DNA of 13,045 bases, taken from an uncultured Gemmatimonadota bacterium. GTDB lineage: Bacteria; Gemmatimonadota; Gemmatimonadetes; Gemmatimonadales; Gemmatimonadaceae. Each line of letters starts with the position of its first letter. The stretch's first letter is position 1. Below are positions 1-9,322 of the stretch, in pieces. The position numbers were made by a program, and so were the translations under genes. The DNA lies in NCBI GenBank assembly GCA_946478895.1, contig CAMLDY010000067.1, positions 1 to 13,045 on the forward strand. The letters run 5' to 3'. A model generated the notes under the pieces. It had not been told where the DNA came from and did no database searches. It was given only the letters and a program-made list of their open reading frames with translations.

Positions 1-2
1 CG

Positions 3-89
3 GTGTGGGAGGAGGACGGGCCGACCATCACGGGGCCGATTATGTCGAGGAGACTTACCACGGTCGCGCCTCTGGAATCTTACAGGTAA
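3..89 (+). CDS. Possible 3' end of an unidentified gene (partial)
   Basis: The sequence enters the window in an open frame that ends at a TAA at 87-89 and gives about 28 residues with strong G/C preference at third positions, as in the genes further right. A second open frame, 2-98 ending in TAA at 98-100, gives about 32 residues but has weaker third-position bias. I cannot tell which is real, or whether either is. The fragment is too short to assign a family. No terminator hairpin with a T-run follows on the plus strand; the inverted-repeat region starts immediately after. Confidence 0.25.
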   Translation: MWEEDGPTITGPIMSRRLTTVAPLESYR

Positions 90-101
90 TCGAAGAATAA
101 C

Positions 102-355
102 TTGCAACAGATCGGGTGCGGGCGGGGAACTGTGACTGAACGGGTGCGAGGTGTGAGCAAGACCGTTATGAGAACTGGGTCACTGCGGTTGCGACGGGTC
201 GGAGCGCCGTGCCCTGTGGCCGGGATGCGAGTAGGTCCGTCCCGACGTCTTGAACCCTTAACTAGCTACGTCGTTGCTCACACCTCGCACCCGTTCTGTT
301 GCAGTAAAAAGGGCCTGCAGCTTCGAGGTCCCGGTTCGCACCCGTTCAGTTGCAG
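102..355. repeat. Nested imperfect inverted repeat with four copies of a ~20-bp motif
   Basis: The motif approximates CTGCAACWGAACGGGTGCGA. It occurs at 102-121 and 130-149 on the plus strand and at 285-304 and 336-355 on the minus strand, differing at one to a few positions between copies. The inner pair extends to 31 bp: 130-160 matches the reverse complement of 274-304 at 28 positions, with 141-160 and 274-293 perfectly complementary over 20 bp. Weaker complementarity continues inward (192-203 with 236-247, 10 of 12). The whole block therefore reads as one large imperfect palindrome between the left-hand sequence and the end of uvrA. I see no transposase, no target-site duplication and no convincing coding sequence in it. 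It could be a degenerate MITE-like element, a dispersed intergenic repeat family or a structured RNA. Confidence 0.7.
306..332 (-). terminator. Intrinsic terminator of uvrA
   Basis: Read on the minus strand, GGG-A-CCT (332-326) pairs with AGGCCC (316-311), with one bulged A, around a 9-nt loop. Five T residues follow directly (310-306). The hairpin begins 27 nt beyond the uvrA stop codon, the expected place for a Rho-independent terminator. It lies between two copies of the local repeat motif. Confidence 0.7.
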
Positions 356-358
356 TTC

Positions 359-3220
<2,862 letters not shown>

Positions 3221-3370
3221 AGCCTCGTAAAGTCGCGGATTGCACCGCGAGACTCAAGCCGGCCATTGCGGGCAAATGACAGGCTCCGGCGGTGTATGTG
3301 CTGGCGCGAGGGCAAGTTGGGACCGATTTTGGGTACAAGCACAGGCGTCCCTTTTGCACCGGAGTGCATC
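3221..3370. promoter_or_regulatory. Divergent intergenic region between uvrA and the DUF4956 operon
   Basis: This 150-bp gap must hold the promoters of both flanking transcription units. The clearest structure is a dyad near uvrA: AGTCGCGG (3231-3238) against CCGCGAGACT (3245-3254), complementary except for a 2-nt bulge. It lies 11-34 nt before the uvrA start and could be an operator or a 5' UTR hairpin. On the plus side, GGAG at 3361-3364 is a good Shine-Dalgarno sequence, 6 nt before the ATG at 3371. I could not make a convincing -35/-10 pair in either direction. Confidence 0.35.
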
Positions 3371-4450
3371 ATGCCGATCCTGAAGCAGCTGATCGATGTC
3401 GTCACCCTGAAATCCGAGAAGCCCATGCGCCGGCTGCTGGCGTACTATGGCCTCGTCGCAATAGTCGTCCTGCTCCTGGTGTATCTGCTTCCGGGATCGC
3501 TGGACCGAATCGCCGCGCAGGGGCTGGTCGACGTGGATCAGGGACCGACGGTTCTTCAGGACGCTCTCGCACCGACCACGGCGGGGACCCTGTTCGCGAC
3601 TGGGTCACTGGCTGAGCTCGCGCTCACGACGGTGATGATCCTGCTCGGGACGCTGGTGCTGATGATGCCGGTGACGTGGGTTTACATGTCGGCGCGGCCG
3701 ATTCCGGGACACAGCCAGACCATCGTGCAGACCCTGATTTTCCTGCCGATCGTCGTCGCGGGAATCGTGTTCCTGGTCCAGCACAGCCTGGCACTGGCGT
3801 TCAGCCTCGCGGGCGTGATGGCGGCGGTGCGATTCAGGACGACACTGCGGGACACGCGCGACGTCGTCTACATCTTCCTCAGCATCGTGGTCGGTTTCTC
3901 GGCCGGCGTGCAGTCGCTGGCGGTCGGCGCGCTGGTTTCGATCGTGTTCAACCTCGTGATCCTGATCACCTGGCGCTACGACTATGGCCGCAACGTCCTG
4001 ACCCCGACGGCCAACTCGCAGTGGGCGGGACCGCTGCACGCGCTCGCCGGTCCGACCGGAAATCACGCCATTCCCGATCGCGATCTGGTGCTGTCGCTGA
4101 CGCCTGAGAAAGCCGACGCGCTCGCGGATCGATTCGATCGGGTCAGTCGAAAGCTGGGACGGAAGAAGAAACGCCCGCGCTTCGATTCGGTGTTGAGTGT
4201 AAGAACTTACAACGTGCCCGAGGCACAGGCGCGGATCGAGCCGCTGCTGGACGAGAAAACAAAGCGCTGGGATCTCGACGAGGTCGTGACCAACGTCGGA
4301 AAGCCGTCGGAGATCTACTATCTCACGCGGCTCAAGAAGTCAGTGCCGCGCGACGATTTTCTGACTGCTCTGCACGAGAACGCGGACGGAATGATCGATT
4401 CGGTGGACTTCGAAACCCGCGGACCGGCGCTGGACACCCAGAAGCGATAG
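3371..4450 (+). CDS. DUF4956-family integral membrane protein
   Basis: This 359-residue inner-membrane protein has a DUF4956-like core. Hydrophobic segments fall at about 23-41, 84-106, 119-137, 164-183 and 185-201. The diagnostic stretch is at about 140-180: SLALAFSLAGVMAAVRFR, then TLRDTRDVVYIFLSI. A soluble C-terminal part (about 205-359) is charged, with a basic patch KLGRKKKRPR at 261-270. The molecular function of the family is unknown. From general knowledge, DUF4956 genes often sit beside VTC-type polyphosphate polymerase or CotH kinase-like genes; neither is recognisable here. The start at 3371 is preferred over upstream in-frame starts because it has a GGAG ribosome-binding site and gives a sensible N-terminus. 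It is the first gene of a three-gene plus-strand operon. Confidence 0.8.
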   Translation: MPILKQLIDVVTLKSEKPMRRLLAYYGLVAIVVLLLVYLLPGSLDRIAAQGLVDVDQGPTVLQDALAPTTAGTLFATGSLAELALTTVMILLGTLVLMMPVTWVYMSARPIPGHSQTIVQTLIFLPIVVAGIVFLVQHSLALAFSLAGVMAAVRFRTTLRDTRDVVYIFLSIVVGFSAGVQSLAVGALVSIVFNLVILITWRYDYGRNVLTPTANSQWAGPLHALAGPTGNHAIPDRDLVLSLTPEKADALADRFDRVSRKLGRKKKRPRFDSVLSVRTYNVPEAQARIEPLLDEKTKRWDLDEVVTNVGKPSEIYYLTRLKKSVPRDDFLTALHENADGMIDSVDFETRGPALDTQKR

Positions 4451-4451
4451 G

Positions 4452-5360
4452 ATGATGGCTTTGCTGCGATCGTTGACGATCATCGCCAGCATCGTGGCGA
4501 TGTCCGGAGGGTGCCGGCATGATGATGAAGCGCGCGCCGCCGAGCTGCGCGACGTCCGTGCGAAACGCGAGAAGCTGCTCCAGAGCCGCCTCGTCACTGC
4601 GGATTCGAGCAGCCGGCCGGTTCCACTGGCGCGGTGGATCATGCCGAACGAGCTGCGCGAGATTTCAGGACTCGCTCTGCTGGCCAACGGTCGGGTGCTG
4701 GCTCACGACGACGAGGTCGGACGGATTTACGAGATCGACCCCAAGACCGGCGTAATCGAGCGGAGATTCGCGCTCTCGGGCTCGCCGCGCGGCGATTTCG
4801 AGGGCATCACCGTGGCGGGCGACGACATCTACCTCCTTCAAAGCGACGGCTGGCTGTTCAAATTCCAGATCGCCCCCGACGGTGATGAAGCACCTTACGA
4901 ACGATTCAACACCCAGCTCGGCAAGGAATGCGAGTTCGAGGGAGTCGCGTACGAGCCGGACAGCTCACAGCTCGTGCTGCCGTGCAAGAAGGTTCACAAA
5001 AACAAGAGCCTCAAGCACGACATAGTGATCTACAAGGTGATGTTGCCGCTCAGCAAGCCACTGAGAACAACGGTGATGACGATCCCGGTAGACGACGTTC
5101 TGGATGCGAATCACTGGAAGGAGATCTCGCCTTCCGACATCGCCATCGATCCCGTCACCCGCAACTACGTGCTGGTCGCGGCGCGTGAGAAGGCGCTGGT
5201 AATCGTTTCACCCGACGGTCAGCTGTTGAGGGCCGAAGCGCTGCCGCCGGGACACGAGCAGGCTGAAGGCGTCGCTGTAACCCCCGATGGCATCCTGATC
5301 ATCAGCGACGAAGCGACCCGCACACCCGCCGCCATCACGCTATATCGCTGGCGCCGCTGA
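4452..5360 (+). CDS. Lipoprotein with SdiA-regulated / phytase-esterase-like beta-propeller domain
   Basis: This is a 302-residue exported protein. The N-terminus (MMALLRSLTIIASIVAMSGGC) is a short lipoprotein-like signal with the presumed lipidated Cys at 21; SGGC is a weak lipobox. A charged linker (about 25-50) is followed by a repeated beta-propeller pattern: ELREISGLA (67-75), FEGITV (117-122), FEGVAY (162-167), SPSDIAIDP (226-234) and QAEGVAVTPDG (270-280). This cadence is typical of the SdiA-regulated and related esterase-like phytase propellers. The substrate is not known, and proof of catalysis cannot be read from the sequence. The start lies 1 nt after the stop of the DUF4956 gene, implying coupled expression, and the next gene follows after 17 nt. 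Periplasmic location, anchored to a membrane, is inferred. Confidence 0.75.
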   Translation: MMALLRSLTIIASIVAMSGGCRHDDEARAAELRDVRAKREKLLQSRLVTADSSSRPVPLARWIMPNELREISGLALLANGRVLAHDDEVGRIYEIDPKTGVIERRFALSGSPRGDFEGITVAGDDIYLLQSDGWLFKFQIAPDGDEAPYERFNTQLGKECEFEGVAYEPDSSQLVLPCKKVHKNKSLKHDIVIYKVMLPLSKPLRTTVMTIPVDDVLDANHWKEISPSDIAIDPVTRNYVLVAAREKALVIVSPDGQLLRAEALPPGHEQAEGVAVTPDGILIISDEATRTPAAITLYRWRR

Positions 5361-5377
5361 GGCTGATCGCAACTCAC

Positions 5378-6364
5378 TTGCGTGCGCGCGTAGCGAATGC
5401 AGGACGCGGGAGCAGCCTGCTGAAGAATGCGATCGGTCTCTCGGCAATGGCGCTCACGATCGCGTGCGGTGGAGATGAAAAACCGACCCCGCCGCCGGGC
5501 TCACCGCTGACTGAATCGACGGTGCCGAACGCGGCGGTCGTCATCGCCGTCGGCGACATCGCGGTGTGCGGCTCGAACGCCGACGAAAGCACGGCGGCGA
5601 TCGCGGACAGTCTGCTCCAGGTCGATAGCGCGCAGAATCTGCAGACGCTCGTACTTACCCTGGGGGATAACGCGTATCCGTCGGGTGATGGCGGCATCGC
5701 GCGAGTTTTCTCGCGCTGTTTTCTGCCGTCGTGGGGAAAACCGCGAATAATGAACGTGATCCGTCCGTCGCCGGGGAATCACGACTACGCGGGTGGCTCA
5801 GGCAGTCCCTATTTCCGATACTTTGGCGCGCGCGCCGGCGAGCCGGACAAGGGTTACTACAGCTTCGATTTCGCCGGTTGGCATTTCGTCTCGCTGAACA
5901 GCGAGGTCGTCGGGGGCGAGAACTTCGTCGAGAAGGAACAGGAGAGCTGGCTGCAGGCAGATTTGCGCGCGCATGCAGCCGATTGCACCGTCGCATACTG
6001 GCATCGCCCGCGATTCAGCTCCGGGCCCCACGGCTCAAACCGCGCCTTTCAAAGGTTGTGGCAGATCCTTTATCAGAACGGGGTGGATCTGGTGCTCAAC
6101 GGACATGACCACGACTACGAGCGCTTCGTCGCGCAGACTCCGGAAGGCAAGCCGGATCCCGGGCGCGGGATCGTGGAGTTCGTAGCGGGAACGGGCGGCG
6201 GCTCGTTGACGGGAGCGGGCGAGCGTCTGGCGCCCAATTCAGCATCCCACGTCAACGGACAGTTCGGGATCCTGAAGCTGATGATTGGCGACGGCGAATA
6301 CGCGCACGCCTTCCTGGATACGAAGGGGCGCGTGTGGGACCCGGGCACCGGCAAATGTCATTGA
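5378..6364 (+). CDS. Purple-acid-phosphatase-like metallophosphoesterase, probable lipoprotein
   Basis: This is an exported calcineurin-like phosphoesterase of about 328 residues. Dimetal-site motifs appear in order: GDIAVCG (59-65), GDNAYP (96-101), GNHDY (133-137), HRPRFSS (209-215) and NGHDHDYER (241-249). The pattern matches purple acid phosphatase-like enzymes that hydrolyse phosphate monoesters; the natural substrate is unknown. The N-terminus is hydrophobic and ends in LTIACGG (Cys30), suggesting lipidation. The start is uncertain. TTG at 5378 has only a distant GAGG, and a CTG at 5417 preceded by GGGAG is an alternative that would shorten the signal peptide. It is the last gene of the plus-strand operon, with a short C-terminus ending in GTGKCH. 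It converges on the next gene with a 44-bp gap in which I see no clear terminator. Confidence 0.9.
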   Translation: MRARVANAGRGSSLLKNAIGLSAMALTIACGGDEKPTPPPGSPLTESTVPNAAVVIAVGDIAVCGSNADESTAAIADSLLQVDSAQNLQTLVLTLGDNAYPSGDGGIARVFSRCFLPSWGKPRIMNVIRPSPGNHDYAGGSGSPYFRYFGARAGEPDKGYYSFDFAGWHFVSLNSEVVGGENFVEKEQESWLQADLRAHAADCTVAYWHRPRFSSGPHGSNRAFQRLWQILYQNGVDLVLNGHDHDYERFVAQTPEGKPDPGRGIVEFVAGTGGGSLTGAGERLAPNSASHVNGQFGILKLMIGDGEYAHAFLDTKGRVWDPGTGKCH

Positions 6365-6408
6365 CCCTCGGTCCCGCGACGACTCAGAGGTGCAGCAAGC
6401 GTCCTTGA

Positions 6409-7338
6409 TTAGTAGGAGTCGAGCTGCAGGCTTTCAGAGATTTTTTGCTGGAGGCGCGTGATGTACCGGCCGGCTTCGACGTCATCGAAGCCGGCGCCGC
6501 GAAATGCGTCGCGCCACTGCTGCGGCGTGAGCTGGGAGAGCAGTCGCGCAGTCCAGCGCACGTCCTCGGGTGTGATGCTGCGCAGCAGCTGCGGCTCCAG
6601 CCACGATCCCTGAAACGCAAAATGGACGCGATTGCCCTCGACGCGCTCGATGAAGGGCTCGTCGTCGAAGGCATCGGGATCGGCCTTGGTGCCGCCGACG
6701 GGCCACGCCGTCCGCCCAAGTGAAGCGCCGAGGTCTTTAACCATGTACTGGTGCTTCGGACCGGGAGTCTTGTCGTCCTTCATCTCGTACAGCGCGTTCT
6801 GCTGGGATTTGATGTCCCAGTTGTTGACCATCACCATCCAGACGAAGAGTCCCGCCAGCTGCCTGGTCTCGAGAAATGGATTTTTGCGCCAGGACCACTC
6901 CTCGAGCTTCTTGGTGTTATCCAGGCGGAATCGGCCGCCGGGCTGGGGAATCTTTTTGCCGTCGCGCACCAACGTCCAGCGCGGCACGTAGTAGACGCTG
7001 GGTTGGTGGTAGCCTATCGCCCAGGTGATGCGTGACACGGCGACCTCGGGCTTGGCTTCGGGACCGAGCTTGACGCTCCATTCCCTGCCCTTCGAGTCCT
7101 TCACGTCGTAACCGGGCTGGGTGCCGACCGCTTTCTGGTCCTCGAACTCGTAAAGGTCGTCGGGATCCGGCGCGTCGCGCGAGCCGCCGACTCCGAGAAC
7201 GAGATCGCGCTGCTGAATGTCGGTCGGCGGCTCCCACAGTTCCGCCAGCCGCACCGGATCGACAGTCGGACGCTCGTTGAGCGAGCAGCCGACAATCGCC
7301 AGAACGAGCGCAGCGATCGACCAACGCGCGGCGGTCAC
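6409..7338 (-). CDS. Lipoprotein with putative kinase-like fold, function unknown
   Basis: This 309-residue protein has a signal peptide ending in LAIVGC (lipid Cys18). It has no family name I can assign with certainty, but it shows a kinase-like succession of motifs. REWSVKLGPEA (85-95) could supply the ATP-binding lysine (K90). Glu94 or Glu98 could be the helix-C partner. MVNNWDIKSQQNALY (170-184) resembles a catalytic loop. YMVKDLGASLGR (198-209) resembles a DFG-type metal-binding segment, with D175 to D202 spaced 27 residues. This is inference from motif order; a non-catalytic homologue is possible. It starts with GTG overlapping the previous stop by 4 nt (GTGA), with GGAG 10 nt upstream, so it is translationally coupled to the Omp85 gene. 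It is the last gene of the minus-strand operon. The barrel partner and lipidation place it in the envelope. Confidence 0.7.
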   Translation of the reverse strand: MTAARWSIAALVLAIVGCSLNERPTVDPVRLAELWEPPTDIQQRDLVLGVGGSRDAPDPDDLYEFEDQKAVGTQPGYDVKDSKGREWSVKLGPEAKPEVAVSRITWAIGYHQPSVYYVPRWTLVRDGKKIPQPGGRFRLDNTKKLEEWSWRKNPFLETRQLAGLFVWMVMVNNWDIKSQQNALYEMKDDKTPGPKHQYMVKDLGASLGRTAWPVGGTKADPDAFDDEPFIERVEGNRVHFAFQGSWLEPQLLRSITPEDVRWTARLLSQLTPQQWRDAFRGAGFDDVEAGRYITRLQQKISESLQLDSY

Positions 7339-8543
7339 GGTGTCAGATCTCCAAGAGTGAAGAACACCCGCACGCCTTCACCACTGCCAAACGCAACGTC
7401 CATTCGCGCCCACGTCTCCCATCCTTTCATGATGCTGAGACTGAATCCGACATCGCGGCGCAGGTCGTTGAAGTCGAGATCCGAACGCGTCGGCGCGACC
7501 TTGCCGGCGTCGGCGAAAGCAGTCGCGTCGATCGGTCCCCAGAGAGGGACGCGATATTCGGCCTGAAGGAGCAGCAGGTTGCGGTCACGGAAGCGGAGGT
7601 CGCGATAGCCGCGAAGCGTCGCGTCGGTACCGTCGCCGCCGAGGCGGTCGTCGTGCATGCTGACGATCTCGGACTTTCCGCCGAGGGTCGGTTGGAGGAA
7701 GAAGGGCACGTCCTGTCCGGCGTCGGTCATCGTCGTCGCGACCCAGCCGCTCAAGGTGAGCCGGTGATGCGGCGCAAATCCGGCGAAAACCTGCTTCGCC
7801 TCGGCGTCGAGGCGGCGAAAGTTGAGAGCTTCGCCTTCGGTCTGCTGGTCGTAGATCGCGTAAGTGAACCGCGACTTCGTGCCCTGGAAAAAAGCGTCAC
7901 CCGCGGCGGCGGGAAGCTCGAGCTCCAGCGAGCCCTGATAGCGCCCGTAACGTGGCTGCTCGAACAAACCCGGCGCATCGTTCGGAAAGAAGCGGGTCTC
8001 GATGCTCGGCAGCCGTTTGCCAGCGCGTGCGTACGGCCAAATCTCCTCGACACGTCCTCCGAGCGTCGCCCACGGGGTGACGCGAAAAGTGCCGAGCGCG
8101 CCGACGACGGGATCGCGATATGAGAACGTCGTGCGGTTGAAGAGATTGCTGGAGTTGCCGGAACCGTAGTAGTCGAGGCGCGACATCTCCCGCGCGCGAC
8201 CGTAGGCCTCGACCTTCGCGCGGCGCGCCTCGTAGCTGGCAACTCCCTCGGCGAGCCAGTAGTTGTGGAGGGTCCAAAGCCCCTTCGCCTTGAGATCGAA
8301 GGGACCGCGGCCCGGAGCGTCGTAGCCGACGCCAGCGCCCCATCCACCGCCGGGGGCGACGGTGGCAATCACCGGATGCACGGGGCCTCCGAAGATCCGG
8401 TGGATCCTTATAACCGCCTGCTCGAGACGCGCGTACAGCTGGGTGTTGGGCGTCTCCGGGAGTTGCGGTGCGGGCTCCTGCGCGGATGCGGCGCCGGCAA
8501 AAAGAATTGTCGCTGCTATTGCAACAAGACGGAGGCACGTCAC
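7335..8543 (-). CDS. Omp85/BamA-type outer-membrane beta-barrel protein without POTRA domains
   Basis: The 402-residue protein starts with a signal peptide (cleavage expected after ASA, about residue 21). The mature protein is almost all amphipathic strands, beginning near VHPVIATVAPGGGWGAGVGY (55-74). The C-terminal part carries the Omp85 surface-antigen signature: TLRGYRDLRFRDRN (309-322, with the RGY of the barrel-plugging loop 6), then QAEYRVPLWGPIDATAFADAGKV (327-349) and a final beta-rich segment. Only about 30 residues lie between the signal peptide and the barrel, so no POTRA repeats are present. It resembles single-barrel surface antigens more than the BamA assembly factor. The GTG at 8543 is chosen because it overlaps the upstream stop as GTGA and directly precedes the signal peptide; longer in-frame extensions run into the upstream gene. 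No Shine-Dalgarno is visible, consistent with translation by coupling. Confidence 0.85.
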   Translation of the reverse strand: MTCLRLVAIAATILFAGAASAQEPAPQLPETPNTQLYARLEQAVIRIHRIFGGPVHPVIATVAPGGGWGAGVGYDAPGRGPFDLKAKGLWTLHNYWLAEGVASYEARRAKVEAYGRAREMSRLDYYGSGNSSNLFNRTTFSYRDPVVGALGTFRVTPWATLGGRVEEIWPYARAGKRLPSIETRFFPNDAPGLFEQPRYGRYQGSLELELPAAAGDAFFQGTKSRFTYAIYDQQTEGEALNFRRLDAEAKQVFAGFAPHHRLTLSGWVATTMTDAGQDVPFFLQPTLGGKSEIVSMHDDRLGGDGTDATLRGYRDLRFRDRNLLLLQAEYRVPLWGPIDATAFADAGKVAPTRSDLDFNDLRRDVGFSLSIMKGWETWARMDVAFGSGEGVRVFFTLGDLTP

Positions 8544-9322
8544 GGCAAGCGCACCCAGCTGATGCTGATGCCGAATTGCACACCCGTCGCGCCGCGGAAG
8601 ACCCGCTGCATCCCGGCCTGCACATCGAGACCTCTGAATCCGAGCTGCTGGAGACCGAGGCCGAAGCCCATGAGATAATTGCTCTGCGACGGGGTGTTCT
8701 CGGAGGAGCAATCGAATTCCTTGACCCAGCCAGGCGTCACGAAGGTGACGAGGTGGATGCGCTCCAGCGTGGCGATCGAGAACGGAAGGCCGACATCGAA
8801 GGTGCAGGCGTTGACGCCCGGCGATGTGCGCGGCGCGTAGCCGATGCCGAATTCGGTGCCAAGGGTGCTGCTGGCGTCGTTGTCGCCCCAGAGCGAGGCC
8901 AGGGTTGGACCACCGGTCATGACGCTGAAGCGGGCGCGCGCCCCGAAGAGACTATGGCCGCCGCAATCCGAGGCAATCGCCTGGCAGTGCTGGCGCCATT
9001 GATAACCGCCGGTGAGCCCGAACACGGAACCGCCGCGCACCTGGAAATCGATGCCAGTTGCGACCGCGAGCAGATCTTCCGGTCCGCGCTGCACGCGCTC
9101 GCCGGTCTGCAAGCGGAGGCCCCAGTAGTTGTGATCGCGGCTGGCCGGCATCGGCAGCGCCATCGGCGGCAGTGCGCCGATGGGAGTCGCCTCGAACGCC
9201 AGGATCGGCTGTGGAGTAGAGGTTTGTGCCTCTGCACGAGAAGCTGGAGCGAAAAGCGCGGCCAGCGAGAGTGCCGCAAGCGGCGCAATCCGAAGCGTGG
9301 GAGCCCCCATCACTGCGATCAT
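8540..9322 (-). CDS. Small exported protein, probable outer-membrane beta-barrel
   Basis: I do not recognise a named family. The 260-residue protein has a clear signal peptide (hydrophobic 12-28, cleavage expected after AEA at about 32). The remainder is rich in alternating polar/hydrophobic, Gly- and aromatic-containing stretches, such as YWGLRLQTGERV, GSVFGLTGGYQW and YLMGFGLGLQQL, as in 8- to 12-strand barrels. It lacks the usual terminal aromatic residue, ending in SWVRLP. Four cysteines (113, 120, 173, 205) could form two disulfides in loops. The start at 9322 is favoured by an ATGA overlap with the preceding stop and by GGAG 5 nt upstream. It lies between the phosphoesterase and the Omp85 gene in a tightly coupled operon, so it probably acts with them. 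Confidence 0.7.
   Translation of the reverse strand: MIAVMGAPTLRIAPLAALSLAALFAPASRAEAQTSTPQPILAFEATPIGALPPMALPMPASRDHNYWGLRLQTGERVQRGPEDLLAVATGIDFQVRGGSVFGLTGGYQWRQHCQAIASDCGGHSLFGARARFSVMTGGPTLASLWGDNDASSTLGTEFGIGYAPRTSPGVNACTFDVGLPFSIATLERIHLVTFVTPGWVKEFDCSSENTPSQSNYLMGFGLGLQQLGFRGLDVQAGMQRVFRGATGVQFGISISWVRLP

Noticed and set aside
102..355. CRISPR array
   Set aside because: There are only four diverged motif copies in mixed orientation with unequal spacing and no cas genes.
320..355. tRNA-like GGTTCGCACC segment resembling a T-arm
   Set aside because: The flanking bases do not form the 5-bp T stem, and no acceptor, D or anticodon arms are found. The match is explained by the repeat motif.
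3221..3370. SOS (LexA) operator for uvrA
   Set aside because: By eye there is neither CTG-N10-CAG nor GAAC-N4-GTTC in the gap. The dyad found there has a different sequence, and LexA sites in this lineage are unknown to me.
6365..6408. Bidirectional terminator between the convergent operons
   Set aside because: Only a 4-bp CCTC/GAGG pairing with a long loop and no T-run was found.
8544..8711. Longer start for the Omp85 gene at 8711
   Set aside because: It would overlap the upstream barrel gene by more than 150 bp and put about 56 Arg-rich residues before a clean signal peptide. The GTG at 8543 with GTGA overlap is better.
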